Source: Halictus rubicundus
Lineage: Eukaryota > Arthropoda > Insecta > Hymenoptera > Halictidae
Direction: 5' to 3'
Length of the DNA stretch: 64,000 bases
Assembly: GCF_050948215.1 (NCBI RefSeq)
Contig: NC_135151.1
Coordinates: 8,968,220-9,032,219 of the forward strand
Below, piece after piece: positions 25,616 to 38,758 of the stretch (positions are counted from its first letter, which is position 1; every line of letters starts with the position of its first letter). The translations under genes were made by a program, and so were the position numbers. The notes under the pieces are model-generated. The model was given only the letters and a program-made list of their open reading frames with translations, was not told the DNA's origin and did no database searches.

Positions 25616-27244
25616 TTACAGTTCGACGGAGCGATGATATATCCAATGAAACGTTTGTTCGCGCAAAAGACAATTTCGGAAACGGAAGTACACGAAGGTC
25701 AGTCAAATGTGCGCCGAACTTTTTCTTTAATTTTCTATTTCAGCGGAATGTTTTCAAAACGCCAACGAGTTATTCAGATCGTTGCATATGAAATGTTCGA
25801 TTTCTGAATGCAAACGTTATGAAGCGTCGCAAGAAATTATAATCTGCAGGTTCATTGTTGGACAGAAACGTAAGATAGAGAAAATACCAGACGATTTTAA
25901 GAATTCGATTGTATTAGTCGTGATTTATTAACATTACTGAGAGAAGAAATAAATACCTGCACAGTTCCTGTTCCTTGATCGCGTTCACGTTCATTAACGA
26001 TTCATGCCAAGCAACTACCCGTATTCTCGGTAACGTCTCATCCTTAAATTGTTAATTGTTTGCACCTTCGACAGTTAAAAACGAGATAACATGTTATGCA
26101 GTAGAAGTCGGTGCTATTCGTTCATTTATCGTTCCAGCTATCCAGAAAACGATTAAATAGAATAGCCCGTGATGCAGATCGATTGTAAGACATATCTACT
26201 TGAACTTTCACTTGGTTTTATCTATACACGAGACATTTGATACAACAATGTGCATAATCAAAGAATCATTGGATAATAAGGAATTAGGTAAAAGTGTGAG
26301 AATTGAGTAATGATATCGAAGAATGTTTGTTTTATACAAAACACATTATATTGCATTTATTTTATTTAAAGACTGCAATAGAAGTCAACTAAAAGACTTT
26401 GAGACGGTCGAAAATAGTGCATTGAGGCTCCCAAATTCTTTTAATGTTTATCCTGCTTTGAATCGCACCGACACATTGTCGTCGTGAAATCATAAAATCC
26501 GCAATCCATTGATGACGATTAAACTCCGCGAGATGTGATGCTAAACCAAACAAATAAATATTGCCTTGCATCACTTTCCCCTTAAACCTGTCGCACAACA
26601 CAAAATCCGGTGAATATTTGACTGATCCTCGTATATTGTCGGAACTTGCTTTGAGCGGCAGTGAACGTCAAGCAGGTAAGTGAAACCGTCGTGGAATCAC
26701 GGTACATCCGACTCGACCTGTCCCGAAAAACCGCATAACGTGTGCCACGACCTAATATACACATATTAATCCACGATTCTATTTTACTATAAAAGAGAGA
26801 CCGGCGAGGAAAGTTTGTGGCCGTTCGCGCGAAGTTCCCCGCCACCATCTCGATGATCGATCCTGCGCACGGCGTTCGGGTCACATGCTCCTAATTTGTA
26901 TTCAAGTTTTACACAAGTTTATCCGATGAATTTACCGTATTCTTTACGAAAGCTTTTATTCTATAATCTGTACACGATTTAAAAAGAAAAAAAAAGAGAA
27001 AAAGAAATGGAAAACGAGCTGGCGGCCGGGCTGCGACGGCCCCCCACGGCGTCGGGGCGCGGCCGTGCGCCTGGAACGCGATTATCGACGACAAAATATA
27101 TACATATAGACGTAACATACGATATATTTTGTGCTAAACTCATTTCCACCATGCAATGACGATGGCAGTCAATACCGTTTCTGAGAGTAGCTCATCAGAT
27201 AGTCGGATATCGACAGACGCCCATGCTTTGTTAACCATTATTTC

Positions 27245-27264
27245 GACGCGCGCGCGCGCGCGCG
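27245..27264. repeat. (CG)n tract
   Basis: A pure alternating CG run. Confidence 0.85.
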
Positions 27265-27698
27265 GAGGTGTTCGCGTAACACGCGACGAAAACTGCTACT
27301 GTAGAAACGAGAAAGAAAAAATGGAATGAAAAGAAAAAAAAGAGAGGAGCAACGTGTCCATAGTTTGCTTGCTAAGCTCGACAATTGTTTTTGTATCAAC
27401 CGAAACGGGGTCGACCGGACGGTTCTCGTCAAAACGAGAACGTTCCGCGTCGAGGTACAAGCTTGTCACCTGAAGTCTGCCTGTGTGTTTAGCACCGAAC
27501 TGCCGCCAACGGAAGTAGAGTCTCTGACATTGCATCGCCTGGATAATTAACGCTTTCGCGACCGCTCGCTCGTCGGTTCGGGGAAACGTGCTGCTTACCG
27601 AGACGGTTCCCCCATACGGTCTCGGTTGCGTCTTGAAACTTTCGGCAAACGGAAAATCGATATCGACTCTCGGTCCTAAATCTCGGTTCCGTACGCTC

Positions 27699-27716
27699 GG
27701 GGGGGGGGGGGGGGGG
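27699..27716. repeat. Poly-G tract
   Basis: An uninterrupted G run of 18 bases. Confidence 0.85.
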
Positions 27717-29136
27717 CATCAATGATTTCGCGACGTTGCTTTTCGAGTGTTCCAAATGAGGAGAGACGCTCGAATCGGTTATCGAACGACGGAAAATAGG
27801 GAGAGAGAAAGAGGGGGGAGGGGAGAGCTTTGACGTTTCGACAACACTCGAAGACGGTCTCGAAAGCGTCGATGCGTCGCGTGCAATTATTTTTGTTGTA
27901 AATACAGCGGGGAATATGTAATTCGTGTTTGTCGTTATCGAAGAATGTATTCTATATGAATTTTATAACGAAGAACGAGTAATGTAATATGCTTCTTCCT
28001 CTAGGGTTATTTAGAGGCGCGGAAACAATAGTCGGTTAATTTTTGCAATTGCGCCGCGGTGGGTCGCAGTCCGTTGTATTTAATCGGTCACTTAGTCGAC
28101 TATCTGGAAGCATGATATTCCGGAAACCTGCCTCGGATCATTGAACTTGTATACCCGTGTCATTTTCTTCCAATGGTCTCTGACTGTCGGGGCCCGTTCT
28201 TTCTGTTTCGAGATTCCTTTCTTTTTTGGGGGGGGGGGATTTTTCATTGTTCTGTAAAAGTGCGTGCGCGCTCGCGTATATGTAGATCATAAATAGAACA
28301 TCGTCATTCGACTGCGTCGCAAGGACGATCTTATTTATACTTTGTAATGTAGTACCGGCCGTGGAACGTGCGCCATTACATTGCAAGCCAGTCGTTGGAT
28401 TATTTCATGCATAATCGAGACCGTGCATTGCCTTTGAGCGTTTCACGTTGAAGGACTAATTGTAATAATCGCGGAATCAAACAGAGAAGTTTCCGTTCAG
28501 CCAGCACCGTTCGAAATGATTTTTCTCATCGTCGCCGATCGCACGGACGCCGTGTCTCGCCTGCGTTTACCATTCGCTATGTGCCATACCGCCGTTCCGT
28601 TTTCTCGGGAACACGGAATCACACGTACTTATGGTTCTTTTCGTTTTTTTTTTTTTTTTTCTTCGATCGTGTAGCCGTGACAAGCGTAGTTTTCTACGTT
28701 TGATTTCATCTGTACATCGCGTCGCCGACTCATTTGTATACCGAGCTGATTTTTCTGTACATACATACAACACACGTGCGCCACAGTTGTGTTAAATGCG
28801 ATGAATAAAATGATGTCTTACGGAAATCGGCCGACCAATTATTATTCCCTGCCCTGTGCGCCTACTATGCAGAGATGACATGTTGATCAGCGGCATACGG
28901 ATGAAATAAGTTAACGCTTCGATCGCCATGTCACTTATATCTGGGTGGCGAGATTATTTGTCCAAAATCGAAAATTAGTTTTTACGTTGCTGGATCGAGT
29001 GGATCGAGTAATTTTTGTGATTGTTGAGCGGACGATCAACGCGTTAACGTAACTTTGATTTGTACACGGTATGTATATTTCATTATTTTGTAATGTTAAT
29101 CTGTTTGTTAATGTCTAGTTAATATAATATGTGTAG

Positions 29137-29383
29137 TATGGTTCCTTTCAAACTTTTTCTGTTTTCAATGCATAGAATGCATTGATATGTAAAATAAAAA
29201 AATTTAGCAATAATTTACAATGTTATAAACAATTTTTCGGACGGTTTTTTAATTTTAATTTGTTGCGAACGCAAAGTTGTGTTCTTTTGTGTCTTGGTAC
29301 ACAGGTTCTCGGCATAAATCTTTTCCCGGTAGGCCACGATCGAGCTTCAATGAAATCGAAGGGCCAAAAATGTTGCCGACCCC
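29137..29383. mobile_element. Candidate hAT-like remnant (GCCGACCCCTG end)
   Basis: The right end CAAAAATGTTGCCGACCCCTG is the reverse of the common hAT terminus CAGGGGTCGGCAAC. A degenerate left end (TGGTTCCTTTCAAACTTTTT) lies about 245 bp upstream. Confidence 0.3.
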
Positions 29384-29429
29384 TGGTATAGGGTCTAAGT
29401 TTCTCGTGGATCTAGTTGCAACATTTATC

Positions 29430-29560
29430 GTTCGTTAGCGTAGAGGGCGTAAGAAATCTAGTTGTTGTTAACGATGTCGGTATTTCAGATCGTGAGACAC
29501 GAAACCCCATATGGTGATTGGTCTATTATACCTTGTCTGTGAAGGTCTTCTCTGTACAAA
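29430..29560. repeat. Diverged repeat shared with 62685-62810
   Basis: Both loci share GTAGAGGGC, then ATTTCAG, GTGAGACACGAA/ATGAGACATGAA, GGTCTAT and GTCTGTG in the same order and spacing. The class is unknown. Confidence 0.5.
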
Positions 29561-30019
29561 CACAAACGAAGTATAGAAGTAGATCAATCACCCAATGTAT
29601 TTTTTCGTCTCACGTCCGCGTGCGTGACTCTGAGTCTGCTGCATGCTAGCAATTGTATGTTAGTCTGGAAGACTTGATGAATGTGAAAATAAATGTATAG
29701 GAAAATTTTCAATAATGAATTTGTATATGCACACCTATGCCAGGATATTTTATACCTGTTCTCTTCCATAACATCCTGTAATAAAATTAATTATTTATAG
29801 CGGTTCATTTGATTTAATTAAATCCATTTTTGTAATAAATGAGATGAAATTTTGTATTAAACGAAATTAACATACAGCAAATCTTGAACTTTTTAAACAT
29901 ATCCAAGATCAGCTGGTGAAGTTAACCTATTTATACCGTTTCCAACAACACACTTAACCTATGTAATTTCTAACGAAACGTGTAAATATATACGAATGAA
30001 ACACGATGCAATATTGTGA

Positions 30020-30850
30020 ATGAAATTACATTTTCGATACGTTCAACGTTATAATTTATTGACCAACATGAGCTACAGGCAACTTACTCGGTTTCAAGAT
30101 TATAAATTTACTTCAAAATTAAAAAATTCAATCACTGATCTTTCACAAAAACTACAAAATTTTGAAACACCAGAAAGATTAAAAGGAACATTTCTAGAGC
30201 GATGGGGTAAGTAAATTATAAATTAATTATGAAAACATAATGTAGCAAACATTTCGTTTCATTAAAGTGTACTTTTAGGACGTTATTGGAAAAATGTTTA
30301 CATAGATTATAAAGAAGTAGCAGAAAATGTTGTTAAAGAATGTAAAGAACGACCCTTAAAAGCCATAACATATACCACTCGTATGTATTATTTGTAATTG
30401 ATGTAATTAAAAATATTATTTATTGCTAATTAATAATGTATTCCATTAGTTACAGCATCTTGTGTGTATTTAAATAAATACAACGCAGATGAACGTACCT
30501 TTCAAGAACAATTATTACAAAATACTATGAAATTAATGCAAGTTGGAGAATCAATACGAAATCCAGTATCTGAAAATCATGTTAAATGGATAGGACAATG
30601 TTACAACGAAGGAATTCTAAGACGATTAAACTTTGGTATTTTTTCAATAATGTGGGTGGACAACTACGATGAAGCATGTTCCTTGTATAAAACACTCTGT
30701 CCTTATTTAAAACCACGGTATATAACATTTTATCAAAGAATAGTGGATATAGGATGCTTAAACAAATGGTGGATCTTAGACAACAAGATGAAAGATTATG
30801 ACATAAATGAAGTAGAATTTAGCAATGTAATATATGAACAAAAAATTTAA
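30020..30850 (+). CDS. Tim29: Mitochondrial import inner membrane translocase subunit Tim29
   Basis: Coding exons are 30020-30206, 30279-30380 and 30450-30850, with phase 1 introns and GT-AG ends. This gives 229 aa from the first ATG, or 213 aa from an in-frame ATG at 30068. The protein has the Tim29 pattern: an N-terminal part with PERLKGTFLERWG, then RYWKNVYIDYKEVAENV and, after a loop, ASCVYLNKYNADERTF, NHVKWIGQCYNEG and LRRLNFGIFSIMW. Tim29 is a TIM22-complex subunit that helps insert carrier proteins into the inner mitochondrial membrane. The arginine- and tyrosine-rich start could act as a presequence. An AATAAA occurs at 30862-30867, only 12 bp after the stop, so the real cleavage site may be further on. 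The gene is convergent with the branching enzyme gene. The assignment rests on my recognition of the family. Confidence 0.82.
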
Positions 30851-31580
30851 TTTAATAAGACAATAAACTGTAAAAACTTTGCGAATCCTTAATGTAGAAA
30901 TACCAAAACCTGTAACTTATAAGAAAAGAGGGCTGATACGACAATGGAACGGTATTCTTTTAATAGAATGCAACTTGTTTTTAATTTGTGAGAAATGTAT
31001 ACTATATAGTACAATATAACACTTTATTTATTGTACAATTTCATGAAATGTATGGTTTTATTAATATTTATTTATTATTTTTTAAATGATTAATTAAATA
31101 CAAAATACAAATTAAATGAATTAATATCAACTTTAGATTTTATGTTATAAATAAATGTTGCAACATTTTAAAACATACCCATTTTATTAAAAACATTTGT
31201 AGATGCTAAAAACATAGTATCTAAAAATATAAATTCTTTAATTCAGTATAATATATAGTTTTACATAGCATTTTTAAATGAATATAGTTTCTAATATAAG
31301 AAGATTAATGAGTAAATATGTGTATATGTATTGAGTGTAGTGTGATTTCGAATATTGTGAATCCATAGGAACATGTTCTGAATAAATAAATATGTATGTT
31401 CATGTTGAAGTATAATATGGTAAAAAGTCATGTTGAGTTTCCAAAAAAATTTGTACTTTTTCTATGAGTATAACTTTTTAAAAGATTTTGGTTGTAAACT
31501 TTGGTACAAAAATAATTTCATTCTATTTGTACATAGGACTTAATATCAGTTCTTATTTCGGCTAGGCCCATCAAATGTGA
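30851..31580. other. AT-rich interval between two convergent genes
   Basis: It probably contains the 3' UTRs of Tim29 (+) and of the branching enzyme (-). Candidate AATAAA signals occur on both strands. No ORF or repeat is seen. Confidence 0.5.
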
Positions 31581-34500
31581 TCACGTTTCTAAAAGTAAAA
31601 GATCAACATTAATTACGATTATTACAAACGGTAAAAGGCAATGTTAATATTTGTAACGAAAATACCTCGACCATAGACAATTGCGGTTCGACAAGGAATG
31701 TAAACCATCATCCTATTTGAATACGCAGAATGTCCTTCTGGCATTGTAAAATGTTTTACACTTGTATCGACACGTTCTTCTCCGCCAAACTCTTTACTAT
31801 CGCTGCATAAAAGAATTTTATAAGTTCCTGGAGTCTTTACACCAATAGCGTAATCAGGAAATGATTTTTCTGGATGGAAATTGAAAACAAATATAAGATC
31901 AGCACGATCAAAAACGATTACTTTGTCATCTTCGTGCTTCCAGCTTACATACGCCTGTAAAAATTAATATTTTTTATTAGGAGTACCATTAAAGATATAA
32001 CAGGTATAAATATTAGAGATGTACGAGAACCCGACTCGTCTCAACTCGATGCCGTCCTGACCCGTCCCGACCATCGAGTTCCCGCACAGCTCTGATACAT
32101 ATACTTTTCAGTAAAAATATGTATTTAGACTTTACAGGGTGAGCATGTAACCATCCATATTTTTCTTCAAGAGTATTTACGGCACGATCCCAGTTATTCA
32201 TAAATTTATATTTTAACAAATCATCGTCTACCAAATTCCATTGTCGTCGAGCGTAATGATAACTATCTCCGTTACCAGCTCGAGGGAAATCCAACCATTC
32301 AGGATGACCAAATTCATTACCTAATAGTTTAAAATTCTTCAAATTAACCATTGAAATAATAAATATTTGGAGGTACATAAATTAATTTTGAAAACAAACC
32401 CATGAAATTTAAGTAAGCTTCTCCTCCTAGCGCATGTGTAATGAATGTAATAAGATTATGAAGAGCAATTCCGCGATTAATGATTGCACTAGGTGGACTT
32501 ATTGTACTCATATGCGTGTACATTTCCTTATCCATGAGCCAAAATGCAATTGTCTTGTCACCCACAAGAGCTTGATCGTGAGATTCCGAATAAGCTACAG
32601 TTTTCTCCATCCATCTTCGGTTAGTTAATGTCCAGACAATTTCGCCAATTTTCCAATCTTCATCTTTCACTTCTTTCAAAAGTTTAATCCATTTATCTGG
32701 GATAGCCATAGCTAATCGATAGTCAAATCCTAAACCACCTTCATTAACTGGCCTTTAATATTAACGAAAAATAATTATTATACTGTTAACACTAAAATAT
32801 TTTAACGCGAGCATAATCTTGAAACGAACAAATATTTCTACAAACATTTGTAAAAATCATTTAACGATAGTTTACAAATATATGCTATAATACCTGCAGA
32901 CTCCAGGCATTCCACTGACATCTTCCGCTATTGTAGTGATTTCTGGATAAAAATGATGCAACATGTAATTTGAAAGCATTAAATAGACTAAACCTTCAAC
33001 ATCAACATTAAGGCCAAAGTATTCATCGTAATGACCACTGAAACCTTGTCCAAATCCTCTTGAATGGTACAACATTGATGTAACACCATCAAATCTACGT
33101 AAATACAATATATTATAATTCGTATAAGTGATAGATTATGATGAAACAAATTTTAAGGATCATTACCTAAATCCATCAAAACCATACTCCTCGATGTACC
33201 AACGTAAATTCGATAGTAAAAATCGGAGTACTTCGTACTCTCCATAATTAAATAATCTACTATCCCAAAGCGGATGTTGTCCACGATGACCAGTATGGAA
33301 GAAACAATTATCAGTACCATCAAACATATTTAATCCATCCAATGTATTTTTGGACGCATGAGAATGCACCACATCCAATAAAACATATAAACCATGTTGA
33401 TGTGCTGTATCTATTAATTCTTTTAATTCTTCTGGGGTACCATAGCGAGATGAAGCAGCATAGAAAGAGGTCACCTTGATAAAATTGATTAAATCTTATA
33501 TAAATATGCATGAATTCTGCATGAACTACAAAATATTATTAAACTCCTTTTAGATAGAACACAGTCATTATAAGACTGCGGATTTTATGCATTTATAGTA
33601 AAAACGAATAAGTCCAATGCAAAACTATAAAGACATTAGGAAAATTTAAGGATACTATTGCATTATTTTCGACATATTAAAATTATCAAAAAAGAAAATA
33701 TAATTTCATTTAATTTCTGCTTTGTACAATTGACTTGGACAATTTTTATTTTGCATAAAGACCCGTAGTCTAGTCATTATAAAATCTATTAATAGACTCT
33801 TAGTGGGTGAAGTGTTAATTAGCAAGATGTAGGTATCAGATATACAGTCACTCGCAACAATATTTGGATACTCTTAAAAAGACGATACGTTTTTTAATAC
33901 TTGACCATACAACTTGACTTTGCTTAAGATGTTAGGGAAATTACTTCACTACATGACATGACTACATGATAAAGAGACAAACCTGATAGCCAAAGCTGGC
34001 GTAGTAAGCGTGCTCCATAATAGCCATTAATTGTATAGCATTATATCCCTGTTTCACAATACGAGGAATAATGTTTTTAGCAAACTCCAAGTATGTACCA
34101 ATCTTTTGTTCCTGAGTTCCAATGCCAACATGACATTCATAAATTCTAAGACTCTTAGGTTTCTTTGGTTTAGGGTGTTTAAACTTATAAACCTGTGTAA
34201 AAAGAACATTGTTTTAATTAATTCGTAATTAATGCAAAACAACTTCTACAGACATAAATATAAATTTTGTTACATACATTTTCAGGCAATGGATTCCACA
34301 CACGTTGTTTATATAATAAGCTCTCGGCTTTGTTTTGTGTAACATATGTAGCCCATGGACTTATCCGCTCCAATAATTCATTATTATGATCTTTTACAAT
34401 TAGTTTTACTTCTGAATTATGTTTTATGGGACAACCACCATCGGCGAGAGGAGGTAAATGTAATTCCCACTTCCCATAATCTAATTTCTTAAATGCATTA

Positions 34501-35357
34501 CCTGTTCTATTCCAACCATCTAAAAGTTAATTAGTGAAACATTAAAATAGATTTATCAAATAATTTTTTTATAATCAATTGATATTATACGTATATTATT
34601 TCATTCATAAATTTAGAATTTTTAATGGAACAGGAATAGATTACCTAAATCAAGAATATTTATTTGTTACTGATTTATACAGATTCAAAACAAACTTAAA
34701 CATTAAATATGAAAAATCAGAGAATGAACACATTAGAGAATGTAATAAAATAATAATGATTTAACATTATATTGTCATAGTATAGCCCACTATAGTAGAG
34801 ATTGAACTTCTTGTCTATATATAATGTGTAATTTTAGATTACTTACTAAAATCTCCTGTTAGAAATAATTCCTGTGCTCCAGGTACCCATTCTCGTATAG
34901 TCACACTGTTATCTTCGTTTATATGGATTCCAAATTTACTATATCCTTTCGTAAATTTTTCTAAACTGCCGTCGCCAGACTCTACTCTCTCAATATAATC
35001 TTTGAATAACGCATATCTGACAAATAAAACGAAGGATTGAAACATAAAATAAGTCCAAGGAACTGCTCGATTACCACGCTTTCACGATTGATAACAATTA
35101 ATTTCGGTTCGTGGCGTAAGAAATGACAAATAATCGCAGAAATAAAACATTGAACAGTTCGAACTAATAATGATACAAAGGAATGCAAGTTGGCAAGTGT
35201 AATTTCGCACAACATGCAACTTTGTTAATTAAAGAATAAGATACCTTTTACGAAACTCGTGTTCATAGGGCTTCAAGTACGGATCTCTTTCTAACATTGC
35301 CTTTAATTCCGGTACTTCGATTTCGGAAGGATCCATACTCGACCACTTTCCTCCCAT
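31581..35357 (-). CDS. AGBE: 1,4-alpha-glucan branching enzyme (glycogen branching enzyme)
   Basis: Ten coding exons in transcription order: 35357-35245, 35016-34847, 34519-34278, 34192-33983, 33474-33167, 33094-32894, 32752-32400, 32320-32136, 31954-31666 and 31588-31581. Together they give 2079 nt and 692 aa, close to the usual length of about 700 aa. All intron phases agree. The protein has the N-terminal CBM48 region (TIREWVPGAQELFLTGDF, then NGWNR), the GH13 barrel and an all-beta C-terminal domain. Catalytic regions are intact: DVVHSH (279-284), GFRFDG with nucleophile Asp350, AEDVSG with acid/base Glu405, and ESHDQ with Asp474. The enzyme makes alpha-1,6 branch points in glycogen in the cytosol. 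The start MGGKWSSMDPSEIEV is the first Met that precedes the conserved sequence. The last coding exon is only 8 nt; if intron 9 were retained, translation would run about 12 codons further. A TA-flanked MITE sits in intron 4. Confidence 0.96.
33571..33772. mobile_element. AGACTGCGGAT-family MITE in intron 4 of the branching enzyme gene
   Basis: It starts TAAGACTGCGGATTTTATGC and ends TTGCATAAAGACCCGTAGTCTA, with TA on both sides. It is non-coding and lies between the coding exons at 33474-33167 and 34192-33983. Confidence 0.7.
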
Positions 35358-36689
35358 CTTTACTTCTTTAACAAAATCTTCACTTAGAAATAGTAAAAAA
35401 TATTTAAAAAGTCGAAACACGATGGAACACCAAACCCCGCTAAAATTTGAATGACACTCCAAGGTGACCTCCTTTCCGTGCCGCAGTTGGACTTAGAAGA
35501 AGGCAAGAGTGGCTACCAAAAACGAAGAAAATACAACGAAACATAATGAAATAATTTTTTAAGAGTGGAAGCATTATGACTGAAAATTGTCTCTACTATG
35601 GCGATTAATCTGGTTACGTAAGTGGCGCTAGTTTCAAACGCAAAACTTTCGTCCATATCATGCATTACTTCTTGCCGGTTAACTTACAAATGATTATAGA
35701 AATTAAATGATTATTAATAATATAAAAATGATGTAAGGAGCAATAGAATTTTCGTATGGGTGACAAATAAATAATGACAAAGTTGCCCATATTGTTTTGT
35801 CTTATTTATATGTAGATAAATTACTGTATGTTTTGTACAGATTTGCATTCACATAATATCGAATATTCGTTTTTCATATCCTAAATGAATAATATACAGA
35901 CCCTAATATAAAGTGGAAATTTTTTCGCATAATATCACGTATTTACTTTTTATAGCCTAAGGTTTGATGTACACATCTTATCATAGAGAAGAAATCGCAT
36001 TTCTTTTAACGCGGAACTATGTGTTAAAATAAAATACACACGTGTATACTATGAAGCATTATGTTGTGGGGCGGATTGGTAAAAAAGATTAACTCATAAA
36101 TGATATAATTATTAGCTTCTTATTTACAAATCTTAAGACACCATTTGACATTTGTAAAGTACAAGAAAATAAATAATTGTCTTTAAGCATAATCAATTAC
36201 TAGACCTTGAGAAGGCTGGAAAGTACAGATAATGAATATTTTCAAACTTTGGTCCATTGTTTGTGTAACTAAATAATCATAATTCACTTAAAAAAAAAAA
36301 GAAATACAATTCGCTAAGTTTTCAAATTCGACACATATAAATAAATCACACAATTAATAAGATGTGTAGTTTACAGTTCTCGATGTTCGTTCTATCGTAC
36401 TTAATAATACTAGGAGCAATAAATGGACATTTATATATAAGACAAGTGTGACCTCTCACATATTGTATAAAAGCGCTAAATTCTTTTAGAAAATATCAAT
36501 AGTGATAAAGAAAGTGAACAATTCAAAAGTCCTCGATCTGTGTCTAACTTCATCAAAGATTTCAGCTTATCATTTCGTAATAAATGCAAGGCTTCGTTAT
36601 ATTTGCTGAAATAAATTAGCGCCTGGCTAAGTATTTAGATTTTTGCCTTATTACTGGTACAATAAATTTGTTTCTTTTTTTTTAGAAAG
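35358..36689. other. Interval between ceramide synthase 3' end and branching enzyme 5' end
   Basis: It is AT-rich and probably contains the 5' UTR and promoter of the branching enzyme gene (near 35358-35650) and the 3' UTR of the ceramide synthase gene. No coding exon or known repeat is visible. Confidence 0.45.
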
Positions 36690-38758
36690 TTATTTTTTAG
36701 TATAATTGATAGTTCTGTGTAATTTGTTAGTATAATTTGTAGTATTATTTAATGAAGTACTATCCATGGACGCATCTGAAATATCTTCGCTACTACTACT
36801 ACGAATGTCACCCTCCATCTGTAAAATTACATATACTTGTATAAAACTGAAAAAATTTTACAGTACATTTAATACGGATTTACTGTAATATGACGTACTT
36901 GACCAGCATAGAAAGCGTTGTATGCGATTTTAAGAATTAGATACGTCCAGATCATATGAAGGAATAATAATAAGATTAAAAGAGAATTGAAAATATAATA
37001 CGCTGGAAACATTGGTACTATCTTAGGTGCTTCTATCGATGTGCTGTAAAATACAATATAATTTTCAGGTCAAAAGTAATACAAATGACTTTTCACTATG
37101 CTGCTACATGTTTTAAATTACATACCTATAAATTATCCAAAATGGATAGAAACCAATACGTGTAATAATCCACAAAACTGTGAAAATACCAAATATACAA
37201 TCGCATAGTTTTTGGTAATTAGCGTATTTAGTAATCTTCGCAGCCTAAAATACATATATGCACAGATTAATACATAAATTTTGACTTTCTACTTATATGT
37301 TTGCTCGTATGTATAATACTTACTTCTAGAAAAATATCTGCACAATCGTGCACCAATAATACTAGGGAACCAATTCTGGTTAAGTTCCCAACCCATGAAA
37401 AACACATTAACAAGATAGTAGCTATATGATGAATAAACATTTGCCAAAAATCTTTTCTTTTAATATCAAAGAACTGGGAGAAACTTAATGACCAATAAAA
37501 TGCCATGGATATCATATAGTACCACCATACGTCATTGGAAACTGGATGATATGGATAGTTATAGTAACAATGTTTTATATCCCACAACCATGGTTTATTC
37601 CATAAAATTATAACACCATAAATGAAGGAGTATATGTAATAAACACACCTCCAGCTGTAAGTAAAATGTATTTCAGGTACATTGAATATTTTATATAAAA
37701 TTTCTAGTTGCATTAAACTGAGTAAGACTAACCTATTTTCACAGAACTTTGTAAGCGTTGACGGTTTGTCCTGAGCACGTCTCAATCGCAGCCACCTTTC
37801 TACTTGTCGTTCAGACCAATCTAGTTGCTTAGCCAGTGCCAGGATCTTAAAAGAAATCCATAACATTTAATTTCCCAGCTACCCTGACTTAGATTACACA
37901 AATCTGTTTCAACAACCTAATGTTAAACACATCATTTAAAATACAAACAATTTTTCTTGCACGCTATTTAACGTTACTATTTTAACTATACATTAAACCG
38001 ATATCGACTTTCGCTTAACGTATTAACTCACAAATAAAATTTGATTAATGTAATCTATATTTGCCTATACACATGAATTATTGTTGACTATACTGAAGCG
38101 TAATATACTTACTTGGGCATTATTTTTAATTTTCCGACTAACATAAGCTTTCTCTAAAATATCATTTGGCGTTGCTTTCTTCGTTCTTGTATTCTTTATG
38201 CCAAGGGATTTCCCAAATGGTGAGAAACAATACCTGAGACAACAACCATTATTTACTACAATTCAATCAAAAATATAACACTACATACATTAACAGTATA
38301 GATACGTATGGATACTGAATTATACATATATATATATATATGATATATATATATACGATTGCTACATATCATACTTGCGTATTTATAATCCAATTGACAC
38401 AGCATACTCAACAATTTCATTGTACAAAGGGATTCAATAGGAAGAACATTTTGCACGACGGGCAACACAATTGATTAAATAAATGTGGTATAACCTTAAT
38501 CGAAAGGAAACTCTCTAAGACTCCATGCAACAAAAATGAAATTGGAAAAAGTGTAGGCAGATAATAGAACGATTATTACCTTTCGAGGGCGTATCTGATC
38601 ACCAGGAGGATGAGTGCCATGGGCAAAGGGTAAATTAAGTGTTGATAATCTGCATATTTGTTTTCTGAAGTTGGTTTGATATCGTCCCATGTTATGTTAG
38701 GCGGTAACCAAACATCCGTCGACCAAAAAGCCGACGACACATTCTTTAATATATTCAT
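36690..38758 (-). CDS. schlank: Ceramide synthase (Lag1/schlank family)
   Basis: Seven coding exons in transcription order: 38758-38580, 38233-38113, 37845-37733, 37654-37324, 37244-37126, 37043-36899 and 36818-36690. They give 1137 nt and 378 aa. Residues 1-60 hold an N-terminal luminal part with NITW and a first membrane segment. Residues 60-138 form the Hox-like domain (LDWSERQVERWLRLRRAQDK). From about 139 to 335 is the TLC domain with the Lag1p motif: FDIKRKDFWQMFIHH carries the two conserved histidines (213-214), followed by NLTRIGSLVLLVHDCADIF. The C-terminus has an acidic Ser-rich stretch (RSSSSEDISDAS) of the type phosphorylated by CK2 in relatives. The enzyme N-acylates sphingoid bases in the ER. 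Insects usually have one such gene; fly schlank also links to lipid gene regulation. The start codon is the only Met ahead of the first membrane segment. Confidence 0.95.
38323..38356. repeat. (TA)n microsatellite
   Basis: A TA run inside intron 1 of the ceramide synthase gene. Confidence 0.8.

Larger units (their letters stand above)
25616..29130. other. Non-coding region, 3'-UTR-like in places
   Basis: It includes a (CG)n run at 27245-27264 and poly-G tracts at 27699-27716 and 28207-28216. A TGTAAATA motif near 27897 and an AATAAA near 28804 resemble Pumilio-site and poly(A)-signal sequences. No coding exon is supportable. It may belong to a long 3' UTR of an unseen or non-coding transcript. 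Confidence 0.3.

Noticed and set aside
33983..34192. Possible frameshift in branching enzyme exon 4
   Set aside because: Recounting the bases gave exactly 210 nt in one open frame. The apparent shift was a reading slip.
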